Shown: piece after piece, positions 11,285-22,450 of the stretch
How positions within the stretch are numbered: position 1 is the first letter of the stretch
Layout: the number at the start of each line of letters is the position of its first letter
Assembly (NCBI GenBank): GCA_026826555.1
Contig: JAKSZT010054215.1
Location: 27,907,743 to 27,971,742, forward strand
Source: Tolypeutes matacus
Lineage: Eukaryota; Chordata; Mammalia; Cingulata; Chlamyphoridae
Length of the DNA stretch: 64,000 nt
Direction of reading: 5' to 3'
The notes under the pieces: model-generated
Database searches by the model: none
Told to the model about the DNA's origin: nothing
The model's input: only the letters and a program-made list of their open reading frames with translations
Program-made: the position numbers and the translations under genes

Positions 11285-11915
11285 CATCCAATCCCACCTC
11301 TTACCTGGATTACTGCCACAACTTGCTAACTGACTTTCCCTTCTGAACATACTCCTCACCCCCTCAAATCTCTCCTCACAGTAGCTAGATGGACCTACAG
11401 AGAAGGCAAATCCCCCTACAGAACCTGCATTTGCTCCCCAGTGCATACAGAATGCAGCCCAAGCTCTGTAACACACACTGCCCTCTGTGATCTGGTCTCT
11501 GCCTGACTCTCCAGCCCCATGGCTTACACCACCCACCCCACCTTGCATGCTAGAGTCACCCTTGTTGAACTGCCTAGAGTGACTCAGACCCATCCTGCTC
11601 TCACACCTGCCCAGGTTCTCATCCTGTTCCACTGCCTTTCATCCTGGCTACCTCTCACTGTTCATTTCTCAGCTCACACAGATGTTTTCTTCTCCAGAAA
11701 ACCATCCTTGACCCTTCCCAATGCCTCTCCGTGCCCAGGCTGATTGAGATGCCGTTCCTTTCTTCCACAGCCCACTCCGCATTCTTCTGTTCCAGCATTA
11801 GCCACGTTGAAATTGGCGTAGCCTTTGTGGCTGCCTCCCCAGTGACCCACTTGAGGCAGGGCCCATGTCGTACTCATCTCGGCATATAATAGGATGAATT
11901 TGCACAAGTTTCCCA
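11285..11915 (+). repeat. LINE L2, 3' end
   Basis: Starts with L2 wording ('cttacctggattactgccac'), continues with 'tgtgatctggtctctgcctg' and runs to the 3' tail including 'ttgaggcagggcccatgtcg'. Plus orientation. The minus-strand 164-codon ORF across it is a shadow. Confidence 0.7.
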
Positions 11916-12029
11916 GCAAAGGAGTGTGGGCTTTTTTCTGTAGTGAGCTTGCTCTCCCATCCCCTAAAGTGACTATTTTATCCCTTCTTCACATCCCTCA
12001 TAATTCTAACCAATTTCCTCGTCACTTCA

Positions 12030-13430
12030 CTTTCTGAGGCCCTCATCTCTCACTTCCTGACAAAACCGGAAGTCCACTAAAGGGAAAGACCTGCATCTGC
12101 TCACCACGAAATCCCCTGGCCTGTCGCACCTGCGCCCATCTCCTCCTGGCTTCCTCTTGTTATAATCTCTCCCACCAAAAAAATGCCCTGTCCATACCCG
12201 TGTGATTTGGATCCCTCTCCTTCCCACCTTCCCAGGAATCGATTTCATTAGTGTTATCTCTCACTCCTTCAGGTGTCTTCAATCTCTTCCTTCTCTGCTC
12301 AGCATCCAAACAGGCTCTATTCTTTCCATCTTAAAACAAGAACAAAAACAGAAAAACTTCCTTGACCCAGCTGTTGTCCTACTTCTCTCCTTCCCCTTGA
12401 CAGCCCAGCTACTCAAAAGAATTGTCTACATTTTCTGTCTCCAATTCCTCATTCTTCATTTATTCATCTTACTCCAATCTACCTCCTGCTCTCCACGAAA
12501 CCTGCATTTACTGAGCACATCAACAGCTCTGCTACTGCCAAAACCCAGCCCTCTCAGCAGCCTTCCGGACAGCTGTGTTCTCCTTTCTGAAAAACTGTCT
12601 TCTTGTGGCTTTCCTTCCACTTTCCTGGCTATTTCTTCTCAGCTTGCTTTGCTGACTTTCCTCCTCTTTCTGCACATTATGGCAGTTAATCAGGGTTGGA
12701 ACCTGGGTCCTCTTCACTTCTCACTCATCATTTGCTCCCTTGACCATCTCAAATACCCCAGAGCCTTTTCTGTACCCAAAACTTTACAATACCCATCTCC
12801 AGACAAGGCCTATCCTTGGTACTTCAGATAGGGAGAGCCATCTGCCTCCTCTCCACTTGGATGCTTCCTGGGCATCACAAATCCAACATGTCTAATACCG
12901 AATTCTTGATCATGCCAGCCCCAAGCCCTCAATGGAATCCTCCTCCAGCCTTCCCCATCTCAGGATGGTCCTTTCACCCATACAGTAGCTTATGCCAGAA
13001 AACTGGGAGTCATCCTTGGCACCTTCCTTTCCCTCAGTGTCCATATCCAACCAATAATCAAATCCTGTAGATTCTACTTTCAATATAAACCTTGAGCCCT
13101 CCCACCTGCACTGCAACCACCCAGCCTAAGCCACCATCAGCTCTCACCTGGGTTAAGAGAAACTCCCCTGTCTGATCTCCCTTCTCTGCCTAGTCACCAG
13201 AGTGATTTTTTAAAACAAATATTGTATCTTAACATTTCCCTGCCTAAAGTACTTCAATGGGTTTCCATTGCACCTGAGATAAAATCCAAAATTCCTAACA
13301 AGACCCAAAAGACATTATGATCTGACCCCTGCCTACTTCATCAGCCAAAACTCATGTCACTCACATCCTTACTCGTGATGCCCCAGGCACAGTGGCTTTT
13401 TTTCCTTTCCTGGAAAATACTAAGCACAAT
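12030..13430 (+). repeat. LINE L2 with decayed ORF2
   Basis: This is the longest L2 piece. Near 12420 the DNA ('agaattgtctacattttctg') corresponds to the reverse-transcriptase region of L2 ORF2. Further on come 'cctctccacttggatgcttc', 'aaaactgggagtcatccttg' and 'gattctactttcaatataaa', in the normal L2 order. The 209-codon ORF at 12202-12831 lies in this decayed segment and is not a host gene. The reading frame is broken several times. Confidence 0.75.
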
Positions 13431-13675
13431 AGGGAAAAACCGTCTGTAGGCTGAACAGGGAGACAAAGCTCTACTCAACTATTCCCCAGGTGTCAGGCGG
13501 AGTGGCTCATAAAAGCCAAGGGATGCATCCTCCAGTCCGAGGGCACAGCCGTCCGTCTCCATGCGCCCATGAGCACAGCCTCCAGCTTTGAAGAGCAACA
13601 AATGGAAGACCTGAATAGAGAAATAGGCAAATCCAAAGCCTTTGTGTATGACTATCAACACCCTCTGTTTGTAAA
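13431..13675. other. Short unassigned stretch
   Basis: Between L2 and an antisense L1 tail. No feature recognised. Confidence 0.3.
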
Positions 13676-14016
13676 TATATTCTTATTGAAGTGTATCATT
13701 CATACATGAGCATAAACATTATGTGTGTAGTAAAAGTTGCAAACTTACAAAATAAACATGCATAACATCATACAGGCATCCCATACATCACGCCTCCACC
13801 AACTCCTTGCTTTGTGGCAATACATTTGTTACAACTAGGCAAGAGCATCGTGAAAATATGACTACTAACTACAGTCTGTATCTTACATTTGGTGTATTTT
13901 CCCCCAACCCGCCCCATTTTTTTAAAAAACAAATCAACTTTATTAGACATATTAATAGAGCATACAATTTATGTAAAGTGTACAATCAGTGGTACTGGGT
14001 CTTCACATGCTAACCC
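13676..14016 (-). repeat. Xenarthran-type L1 3' UTR, antisense
   Basis: Contains 'ttacaaaataaacatgcata', 'acatcatacaggcatcccat' and 'tacatttggtgtattttccc', wording that recurs in armadillo and sloth L1 3' UTRs. The T-run at about 13917 and the following 'aaacaaatcaactttattag' block may be a second L1 tail: the same block begins the antisense L1 at 51.8 kb. Confidence 0.6.
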
Positions 14017-14029
14017 TACGATCCTCTCC

Positions 14030-14330
14030 ATTCTCCTCTGGCTAGTATCTACTCATCCTTCAAGACCAGGACTAAATGCTCCCTCCCCACAGAAGACTTC
14101 CCATCTTTCCCAAACTAAATAAGGTGTTAATTTTTTCACCCCATCAGTTCCATAATTTATAAGCATTTATTTCTTCATGTGGCTATTTGTGAATGACTGT
14201 AAGGTCCATGAGAGCAGGAACTGCATTTATTTTGTTCGGAGGTCTGTACTAGTGCCTAACACAGTTCCCAGAAAAGAATAGGCACTCACAGAATAGTTGT
14301 AGACTGAACAGCTAAATGAAACGTAGACAA
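14030..14330 (+). repeat. LINE L2, 3' end
   Basis: Includes 'aagaccaggactaaatgctc', 'gtaaggtccatgagagcagg' and 'gtgcctaacacagttcccag', the standard L2 3' tail order. May belong to the same L2 cluster as the copies from 11.3 kb. Confidence 0.75.
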
Positions 14331-14571
14331 TGGAGAGCCACTGGATGTTTCTGTGCAAGAGGATGATGGTATAACATCATTATCTTAAGAAGCTAAATAT
14401 TGTCAGTGTGCACAGAACAAATTGGAATGGGAAGAGACTGGAAGTTAGTTATTTGGTTCATTTGAGTTGGAGATACATGCAGTGAGTATACAGAAGAAAT
14501 TTTGCTATAATAAAGGAAAAATTAAATTGACTGTGGTTGAATGAAAAGAGGAATATGTAAAGAAGAATATC

Positions 14572-14827
14572 ATCAATTGACTTTTTTTTTTTTTTTTAAG
14601 ATTTTATTTATTTATCCCCCCCTCGCTGCTTGTGCTTGCTGCGTCCATCCGCTGTGCACTTCTGTGTCTGCCTGTCTCCCCTTGTTGGGTCGTCTTGCTG
14701 GTCAGCTCACCACGCCACATGGGCTGGCTTGCCTTCACCAAGAGGCCCAGGAAACCAGCCCAGGGCCTCCCATATGGTAAACGGGAGCACCATCAACCGA
14801 GCCACATCCGCTTCTGGATCAATTGAC
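14572..14827 (-). mobile_element. DAS-SINE (armadillo tRNA-derived SINE), antisense
   Basis: The element occupies about 14582-14817 and is flanked by atcaattgac at 14572-14581 and 14818-14827, a perfect 10-bp target duplication. Its A-tail reads as the T-run at 14582-14597. On the minus strand the head starts 'gaagcggatgtggctcg', the tRNA-derived A-box part of DAS-SINEs; the B-box region is degenerate. Plus-strand ORFs of 64-79 codons inside it are chance frames. This family is restricted to armadillos and is the main basis for the organism call. Confidence 0.85.
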
Positions 14828-14899
14828 TATTAAGAAACTGTTATGTGTGCTTCCTAGGTGCCAGACACTATGGTAGCTGCTGGCAGTGCAGAGATCAGA

Positions 14900-14952
14900 A
14901 CACACTGGCTTACAATGGAATATTATTTGGCAATTAAAAAGAATGAAGTACT
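14900..14952 (+). repeat. L1M 3' region, left half (split)
   Basis: The wording 'acaatggaatattatttggc' followed by 'aaaaagaatgaagtact' is the usual run-up of an old L1 3' region, which resumes at 15.92 kb after a 967-bp insertion. Confidence 0.65.
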
Positions 14953-15919
14953 TGGTAATGGATGGTAGTGATGTAGCACACTACTGTGAATGAAATTAAT
15001 AGCACTGAATTATATATATTTCAATGTGGTTAAAAGGGGAAATTTTACATTGTATATATGTTACTAGAATAAATTTTTTTAAAAAAAACCATAGGACTGT
15101 ACAATACAGTGAGCCTAATTTAAGCTATGGACTATGGTTAATAGTACAATTATGAAAACGTTCTTTCATCAATTGCAATAAATCGTACCACACTAATGCA
15201 GGGTGTTAGTAATAGGGCATTATATGAGAACACTGTATTTTATGAATGATTTTTCTGTAAATCTACAACTTCTCTAAAAAAACAATATTTTTTCTAGAGA
15301 ATATGATGTTCTGCATGATATTGCAATGACAAGTACAGACCATTATACATTTTGTCAAAACCTATAAAATAGTATGATATAGGAAAGCAGATGTGGCTCA
15401 AGTAGTTGGGTACCTGCCTATCCTGGGTTTGGTTCCCAGTGCTCCTAAAGAAGACAAGCAAGACAGCAAGCTGGCATGGCGAGGAGACACAACGGGGAGA
15501 CACAATGGGGAGACACAACGGGGAGGAAGTGGAGGTGGCTCAAGCGATTAGGAGAGCAGACACAGAGAGCACATGACAAACAGATACAGAGAGTAGACAG
15601 TGAGTGTAAACAATGAGGAGGGAGGGAGAAATTAATTAATTAATCTTTTTGAAAAAGAAAAAGAAAGAAAAATTGTATGGTGCAAAGTATAAACCATAAT
15701 GTAAACTATAGACCATGGTTAGTAGCAATGCTTCAATATTTGTTCATCAATTATAACAAACATACCACACTAATGAAAGATGTTATTAATAGGGGAAAAT
15801 GCAAGAGGGAGACGAAGTAGAGTATATGGGAATCCCCTATATTTTCTATGTAATTTTTCTGTAATCTAAAATTCTTTTAAAGTAAAGTTCAAATACACTA
15901 ATTAATTAAAAAGGCAGCA
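14953..15919 (+). mobile_element. Two younger L1 3' ends inserted in an L1M
   Basis: First tail, 14953 to about 15290: 'gtggttaaaaggggaaattt' then 'caattgcaataaatcgtacc' and 'aaatctacaacttctctaaa'. Second tail, about 15291-15919: 'tattgcaatgacaagtacag', 'gaccatggttagtagcaatg', 'atgggaatcccctatatttt', itself split by a DAS-SINE. The flanks aaaaagaatgaagtact (14936-14952) and aaaaaggaacaagtact (15920-15936) agree at 14 of 17 positions, a diverged target duplication. Both tails are 5'-truncated and non-coding. Confidence 0.7.
15366..15679 (+). mobile_element. DAS-SINE, sense, inserted in an L1 tail
   Basis: The SINE body (15377-15668) begins 'gaaagcagatgtggctcaag' with an A box (tggctcaagtagttgggt) and a B box (ggtttggttccc), so it derives from a tRNA gene and carried an RNA polymerase III promoter. 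Flanks aaaatagtatg and aaaattgtatg form an 11-bp target duplication with one mismatch. It contains three 13-bp units of ggagacacaaNgg (15483-15521) and ends in an A-rich tail broken by G. Confidence 0.85.
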
Positions 15920-16255
15920 AAAAAGGAACAAGTACTGATACATGCTACAACATGGATGAACCTTGAAAATTCACTAAGTGAAAGAAGACATCACAAAAGA
16001 CCACATATTGTATATTTCCATTTATATGAAATGTCCAGAATATGCAAATCTATGGAGACGGAAAGTTGATTGGTGCTTGCTTAGGCCTGGGGGAGGATTG
16101 GTGGGAAATGAGGAGTGAGAATAATGGATATGGGGGTACTTTGGGGGTTTGATTGTGGTAATGGCTACACATTGTGAAGATATAAAGAACCGTTGAATTG
16201 TATACTTGAAATTGGTGTGTTGTATGGTTTGTGAGTTAGCTCTCAATAGGCTTAT
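15920..16255 (+). repeat. L1M 3' UTR, right half
   Basis: 'tacatgctacaacatggatg', 'atttatatgaaatgtccaga' and 'aaccgttgaattgtatactt' occur in the order of old mammalian L1 (L1MA/L1MB-type) 3' UTRs. It is the continuation of 14900-14952. Confidence 0.8.
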
Positions 16256-17374
16256 ACACACACACAAACACACTGGCCTTGTCCTCAAAAGCTACTACAC
16301 GACATGACTGCAAAGCAAAATATGGTATGTTTTGAGAGGGGGATCCACTAAGTCTCCCCAAGATGCTCTGACTCGGGGCTGAACCAGGGTCCCCTAGATG
16401 CTGACTCCAGCAGCGGCTTCTGGCTTGTTAGCTTGGCATTCTAAGCCTGACCCACAGATGAAGCTTGGCTGAACCAGAAGAAAAAAAGGAATGCAACATA
16501 GTGGAGACCATTCACTCCCTCCACTCTTTTGCCTGGTCATGCCACATATCTAGCAACAACCTTCCCTTTAAATAGATAGAAGTCTCCCAGCACATGCATA
16601 TTCCAGGGAAATCTTGGCTCATGGAAAAGACACAGCCTGGTGCATTACCTCCAACCTCTGTTTTCACCCAGATGTGAAGACTGATGTGGACAGAGGGAAG
16701 GGCTGGAGTGCATAGAACTGCCAGTACTGGATGCCAACAACAGGAGTCATTACCTCAGTCAGTCTCGGATTGTTTAACAGAAAATTTTACAGGATCTTTT
16801 CTCTTCATTACAGAAGTCCGTATATCATTCTAGGTTTGTTTTTTGTTTTTTTTTTTAATATAATCATAATATGTATATAATTTAAAATTCTGTAGTTCTA
16901 CATAACGTTATAGCATGAGTACTTAACATGCTATTACCTTCTCTCTTAAGCAATTGTACAAATTTATGATGTTCCATCAAATAGATATTTAACAGTTATC
17001 TTAACTAATCCCTCATGGTAGGACATTTAAGTGGCTTCCAATATTTTGCTATTATGAAATACAGCAATAAATATTTTTGCACATAAAACTGTTTCCATAG
17101 GAGGCTTTATTTTATTAAGTTAGATTCCCCAAAGTGAGATTTCTATCCCAATGTCTTCCTTTTCTTTTTTAAGTCCCTTGACAAAGGCACATTATTTTGC
17201 TTACATTGAATTATTGAAGCTTTTGAACAAATCTTACAACCGCTGCTCCTCAAAGTACAAATACAGAAATTGAAACAGTGGGAGCAATGTTCACGTTTTC
17301 TCAATACATCTGATGCAAACTGAGTGAAAGAGTGGGTAAAACACCCCTTTGGTACTTAATGGAAGCACTGGACT
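16256..17374. other. Mostly unique; possible old repeat at 16840-17160
   Basis: 16290-16800 is unassigned. After a T-run at about 16839, wording such as 'caatattttgctattatgaa' suggests an old L1-derived fragment, but the match is weak. Confidence 0.35.
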
Positions 17375-17560
17375 GAGAGCTTTGAAAATATTAACTCATT
17401 TAATCCTCTCAACAATTCTAAGATGCAGTCACTATCCTCACCTCCACTTTACAGATGAGGACGCCGTGCCAAGGAGGCACAGGCAGTAAGTGATGGAGCC
17501 AGGATTGGGGCCACCGGTCGTCTGGCTCCAGAATCTGCATTATTGACCACTAAGCTGTAC
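17375..17560 (-). repeat. MIR SINE, antisense
   Basis: 'ccactttacagatgaggacg', 'gtaagtgatggagccaggat' and 'gtctggctccagaatctgca' follow the antisense MIR order. Confidence 0.75.
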
Positions 17561-17564
17561 CCAA

Positions 17565-17680
17565 GTTTGAACTCCAAAGATCTGGATTCAGGTTCCAGCC
17601 CTGCCATTTATTGGCCTATGGGCAGTCAGTAACCTGCGCAAGTAGTTTTATCATCTCTCTCATTAAACATAAGCACGCAT
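17565..17680 (+). repeat. MIR SINE fragment, sense
   Basis: 'ggattcaggttccagccctg' and 'ctgcgcaagtagttttatca' are a sense MIR core, directly beside an antisense MIR, so the two form a head-to-head pair. Confidence 0.55.
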
Positions 17681-17908
17681 GTTATTATGTAAATGCAGAC
17701 ATGTTATCATAGCATGCATTTTTAGTGCACTCTTTTCCCCTTTTTTGCTTAGCTCCATCATTCCCCTCTTCCAACTCCTCCACCCACAGATGTACTCACC
17801 CCCAATCGGACCAGAGCCACAGAGGAGACTCATTGCTGCTAAAGTTGCTGCGGATGGTAGAGAGATGGGGAGAAATAACCTGGCTTCCTCCTTCCTCTCA
17901 CCCCCCCG

Positions 17909-18074
17909 ATAATCCACCAATGACTCCCATTGGCTGAACTCAGTGGGATGCCAACTGACACAGGCACCTGAAAAACGCAATGGGCAGGGGTAAGCCACCC
18001 TGCTCTGTACTGCAGATGCCTGTGTCATTTGGCTTCCCACTGAGTTCAGCCAATAGGAGTTATTGGTGGATTAT
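17909..18074. repeat. Imperfect palindrome, 58-bp arms
   Basis: Left arm 17909-17966 and right arm 18017-18074 are reverse complements at 54 of 58 positions (mismatches at arm positions 14, 20, 41 and 47), separated by a 50-bp loop. As single strand it could form a long hairpin. Each arm holds a CCAAT-type box (attgg). No known family is recognised. It may be a local inverted duplication or a fold-back element. Confidence 0.9.
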
Positions 18075-18365
18075 AGTAGCATGTAAGTATTATTAGAATT
18101 AGTATGTGACTGTGAGGTGACATTCATGCCAATTGCTAGAAAACCTGATAAAAACCCAGGCAGGCTAGAAGGTACACTCTAACCTGAGCAGACTAATATA
18201 CTGGGCAACAGAGAAAAGCCTGGTGATCAGAGCTGACCCCTTAGGGAAGGCAGGTCCTGTGACCTCCTACTTCCTTCTCACTCTGCCCTGGTTCCCAAAA
18301 GCCTGCTTCTTGACTTAGAATAAACAATAACCAATGTTTGGTGCATGCCTTATGTAGAAAGTTCA

Positions 18366-18533
18366 TATCCAATAGGACTTTCTATGCTGGTGGAAGTGTT
18401 CTATATTTGTACAAATATATATGTGGCTATTGAGCACTTGACACAAGGCTAGAGTGACTGAAGAATGCTCTATTTTATTTAATTTCAATTTAAAAAGTCA
18501 CATGTGACCAGTGGCTCCTATATTCAACAACAC
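18366..18533 (+). repeat. hAT-Charlie non-autonomous element (MER3-like)
   Basis: 'ggaagtgttctatatttgta', 'gtggctattgagcacttgac' and 'aaaagtcacatgtgaccagt' match the body of this old mammalian hAT repeat. No transposase. Confidence 0.65.
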
Positions 18534-19959
18534 GGCATTAAAACCTCACAATCATTTTCTCATGAGTGTAGTTACTCTTACCTAGGAAGGTATATGAAAA
18601 CTGACACTCTCTCTCAAGATACCGCAACTTAACCCATGCTCCAAATTTACTGAATCAAAACCACTGGTACTTGGACTAGAAGGGTGTGTTAAGTTCCTTG
18701 CAGCTCTAACTTCTCTATAAGAAGGGGGAGGAGAGATGGAGAGAAGGTGCCGGCATTGTGTTACCTTGGAAAGTTAAAACATTGGCTCACCTAATTTTTT
18801 TGTACTAATTTACTGCCTCTTATGGTCACCTACCTGAAAACAAGACTCTGCAGCAAAGAAAACAAAAGGCAGTGTAAGTTCTGATACAGCAGAAGGCAGC
18901 CAAGAAAGTCCCAAGAATCTGGCAATGCCCATGCCACAGGGGACTCTGGTTGGCACCGGGGTCATTGTGAAGGCACTGGAAAGGAGAGCACACTGCCAGC
19001 AACTTTTATCTACTTAAAATACTTCCCAGGGTCACCCTGATAGTTCAGGGGCCAGTGCCAGGTGATCTGAAACTCAACAGGCCCCCATTGTGAAAAGGGA
19101 GGGTGGGCCGTGCCAAGATGGATCCAGGCTAATTAGGCAGCCAGACCACACTAATTGCACAATGAGATGGATAACAACGCTGCTGAATGACAAATGATGA
19201 GGTAAAGTACGTATTAAATATAAACACCGGGGTGACAGTAAGGTGATAATTTTCAAAGCAGTAGACAGCTATTGGGTCCCATCACATAATTCCATTCCCC
19301 ATTAAGCTTATTATAGGCAATAATTTAGTAATGTCAAGGACTCACCTCTATTCCTTAAAAGCAAGGAAATTGAGGATGAGCTAAAAAAATTTCCACTCCT
19401 TTAGTTAGTACGTGACTTGAGGGGATAAAACTGGAAGGGGGAAGATATGAAAAATGCAGGAAAAAGGCTTTATAATGCCATCTTGGGCACAATTGTTCAG
19501 TGCTGCTGGAAAAGCTCTAGCGTGCTCCTCTCTGCTCTGCAGCAAGAGGGAAAACTTCTTGCTTCTCTTATCATATCTCTAATAAGTGCAAGTTATGGAT
19601 TGGTGTAGTCTTAAAAACTCTGCCTTCCCCCATTCCTCTTGGGGTAAAGGTACAACCTATAAACAAATTAGCACTGGCAGGAACTAAAGTGGAGACATTT
19701 TATTTCAAAGATGAGCTGAGGAATTTCCAGCTGTCAAGTTAAAACTTCCTTATTCATCTCTTTTACTGTACCATAAACCTCATTCCCCCGCCCCCCAAAC
19801 TGAAAATTTTAACAACTCTCCATTGCTGCTAGGATAAATCCATATTCCTTAGCCTCACATCAAAGCATTTACAAATAAATTTACAACCTAAATTTAAATT
19901 TGCAACCTAAATTTCCAATTTCATGTCATTGAATTATTCCACTTCATGGGCTTTCACAG
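18534..19959. other. Unique non-coding stretch
   Basis: No repeat or exon is recognised apart from ordinary low-complexity tracts such as a C-run near 19786. The short ORFs have no recognisable product. Confidence 0.35.
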
Positions 19960-20130
19960 AATGATAGCTGGGGAAACATACTGGCTACGTGACCAATGGC
20001 AAGTTTAACTTTTATAAACTTCTTCCTTATCTGTAAAATGGGCCAAGGGTCAATGACGTAATGGAATTATTGTGAATGTGAAACAAAGTACCTGGCCCAG
20101 TATCTGGCTTATGGAATGCAGGTCCCCTTC
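19960..20130 (+). repeat. MIR SINE
   Basis: 'ctggctacgtgaccaatggc' then 'cttccttatctgtaaaatgg', 'aatggaattattgtgaatgt' and 'gtacctggcccagtatctgg' is the full MIR order. Confidence 0.75.
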
Positions 20131-20600
20131 ACTTCCCACCCTTGCTTACCAGGAAGACTTTTCTTCTCATTATTTCTAAACGTGTCTCCCTTTATCTTCC
20201 CTTTATTCCCACCATCATCTCCATGGTCCAGCTAGAATCAATACAATCTCCATCTCCCAGTTCTCCACTTAGCAATCCTGCCCTCTCTTTGAGATCCAGG
20301 CCCATTTGCCTCCTTCCATAAAGCCAGACTCAGTTTCTGCGTTAGGAGGGGAGCTTAAGGCTAGAATTGGAAATATCCTCTCCAAGTTCAACATTCCATG
20401 ATGCAAAGACTACTTGAATTTTGTTTTAAAAGTAGGACAAATGGAAACCTCAGTTTCCAAGGAAGAGACTGCCCCAGAACTGATGGGCGATGGAGAGAAA
20501 ATGTAATCTATACAAAACAAAAACCCATGTCAATGTAAGGGGTTGTTATTTTAAAGTCTTTAGTAGCTTTGAGCTTGTTTCATGCACATAGTGGGCTCTG
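20131..20600 (+). repeat. Possible L2 fragment
   Basis: 'ctctctttgagatccaggcc' and 'cctccttccataaagccaga' resemble the L2 3' region. The rest is unassigned. Confidence 0.35.
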
Positions 20601-20779
20601 TGATGTACATTACTCAACTTCCCTGTATCGTCAGTGTTATTACCCGGTTTCCAGATGGTCAGAATACTGAGGCACAAGGTCAGTATAGTCACCTAGTAAG
20701 TGGATGACAGAAACCTAGACCATGGACTATGACCATGATCTGTGTGTCTAATTCTGGAATCACTCTTTCCACTAAGCTC
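20601..20779 (-). repeat. MIR SINE, antisense
   Basis: 'attacccggtttccagatgg', 'ctgaggcacaaggtcagtat' and 'cacctagtaagtggatgaca' are diverged antisense MIR. Confidence 0.6.
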
Positions 20780-21573
20780 AACTCCCACAAATCCTCACAT
20801 TTTTCTAGTGATGTCCTTAGAAGATTCTCAGTTAGGTATTGGGAAAGATGGACACTCGTATAAGATATGCTTCCTCCTCGTAAGGAGTTTAGAGTCCAGA
20901 AAGAAAAACAAGGCACCTATACAAACGCAATACAGGGGTAAGTCATAATACATGTCATACTGGCATAGTGTTTGAGGGAAATAAGAGGGGGTGATCCCTT
21001 CCAATCAATGTGGTCGAAGAGCTGTGTCTGGTGGCCTAACTTTCCAAAGCTGCATCTATCCCACTCTACAGAAAAGAGTAAACTCTACAGAAAAGAGTAA
21101 ACTCTACAATCTCTTTTTAAAAACACTTCAGAACTCCATTTTTTAATACCTCCTCCATGCTTTCCCTTTAAAAAACTTGAAATCTCCTCTCCAGCAGTAA
21201 TCCTTCTGTGATTTCTCACTGGAAACATGCTTAAGGTAGAATATTAAATCAAAGCAATAAAGTTGGAATATGTGACATCAGCTTGAAATGTAAAAGCTAA
21301 AAATTCATCCTAAAATGACCATTAAATACAAGAGAAGATAAAAAACATTTCCCCAAATGAGCCACAGAAATTCCTATTCATATTGAAAATTACTTTTGAT
21401 GTTCTTTTCTTGGCACTCAGAAACTGAGAGTTATAATTTTCCTCAAAACCACTGAATTGCTAATCCTCCTTTTGTGAGTTTAAAATCTTTCAGAATCCAG
21501 TGTGACTTGTCAGAGTCACATATGAGCCATTCACACCCCAGTGGTAGCCCTTGTTTAAAGTTTCTCAGGTGCG
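20780..21573. other. Unique stretch with a 19-bp tandem repeat
   Basis: No repeat family recognised except the short tandem at 21063-21108. Balanced composition, no exon evidence. Confidence 0.35.
21063..21108. repeat. 19-bp tandem repeat, 2.4 copies
   Basis: The unit actctacagaaaagagtaa occurs twice without change (21063-21081, 21082-21100), followed by an 8-base partial copy. Perfect identity suggests a recent slippage duplication. Confidence 0.95.
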
Positions 21574-22010
21574 AAAACAAATACCACACAATAGGTTGGC
21601 CTAAACAACATAAATCTATTGACTCACAGTTTTGAGGCTGGGAGAAGACCAAAATCGAGGCATCTGCAAGGCAGTGATTCTCCCAGAAGACTGTGGTGTT
21701 CTGGGGCTGGCTGCAGGCGGTCTTTGGTCCCTGGCTTTTCTGTCACATGACAATGCACTTGGGCTCCTCTTTCTCTCCAGGTTCTGTTGACTTCCAGCTT
21801 CTGACAGCTCCCCATGGCTTCTCCACCTGTCACCAATTTCCTTTGCTTATAAGAGCTTTTGCCACATGAGGCCCATCTTCATTCAATCTGGGTACATCTT
21901 AACTAATTACATCTTCAAGGATCTTATTCACAAATGGGTTCACACCCACAGGAGCAGGACTTTGGACCTGAACATGCCTTTTGTGGGGCGACATGATTCA
22001 ATCCCCAACA
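21574..22010 (-). mobile_element. ERV LTR, antisense (xenarthran-type)
   Basis: 'ggttggcctaaacaacataa', 'ctattgactcacagttttga', 'ctggcttttctgtcacatga' and 'aatgggttcacacccacagg' recur in the LTR at 22.45 kb, so both belong to one family. Antisense orientation. The subfamily is not known to me. Confidence 0.6.
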
Positions 22011-22139
22011 CCCTTTACAGTTTCAGTCTCTGTGCAAAAGTAGCCTCCATGGATCAGAATTGTCCATAACAAGAAACAAAAATTTTATGTTTATTCTTTA
22101 TCTTGTATATCCTTAGAGCTTGTCAATATCAAAACATTT

Positions 22140-22385
22140 TGGGAGCTAGGCCCACCTGACAACTTCACTCAATTGGAAAAGAATAATAAAAAGTATAGCA
22201 ATCAAAAATAGTAATAGGTTATACTTATTAAGCACCCCCAGTGAATCAGGCATGAATTCAATTCATGTAAGTAACTCCCAGTTATTATTATTGTACCTGT
22301 TATGCAAATAATGGTCCTGAGGCCAAGCTCTCAGAAAATGAAGGGCAGAGGTAGTCCACGCTACTAAATGCCACTCCAGAGCATT
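22140..22385 (-). repeat. MIR/L2-like fragment, antisense
   Basis: 'tacttattaagcacccccag' and 'ttattattattgtacctgtt' resemble a diverged antisense MIR. Weak. Confidence 0.45.
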
Positions 22386-22450
22386 TGAAGAAGCCCTATC
22401 TGCTGTAAGTTACCAAGCCAAGAAGAGGTTTTCTCTCCTACCTCCCAGCC

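Noticed and set aside
12202..12831. 209-codon plus-strand ORF, Leu/Ser-rich
   Set aside because: The DNA is decayed L2 ORF2. The apparent hydrophobic peptide comes from pyrimidine-rich repeat sequence, partly out of frame with the true L2 protein.
15377..15450. Possible tRNA gene
   Set aside because: A and B boxes are present, but the body continues as a DAS-SINE with target duplications and an A-rich tail, and no tRNA cloverleaf closes.
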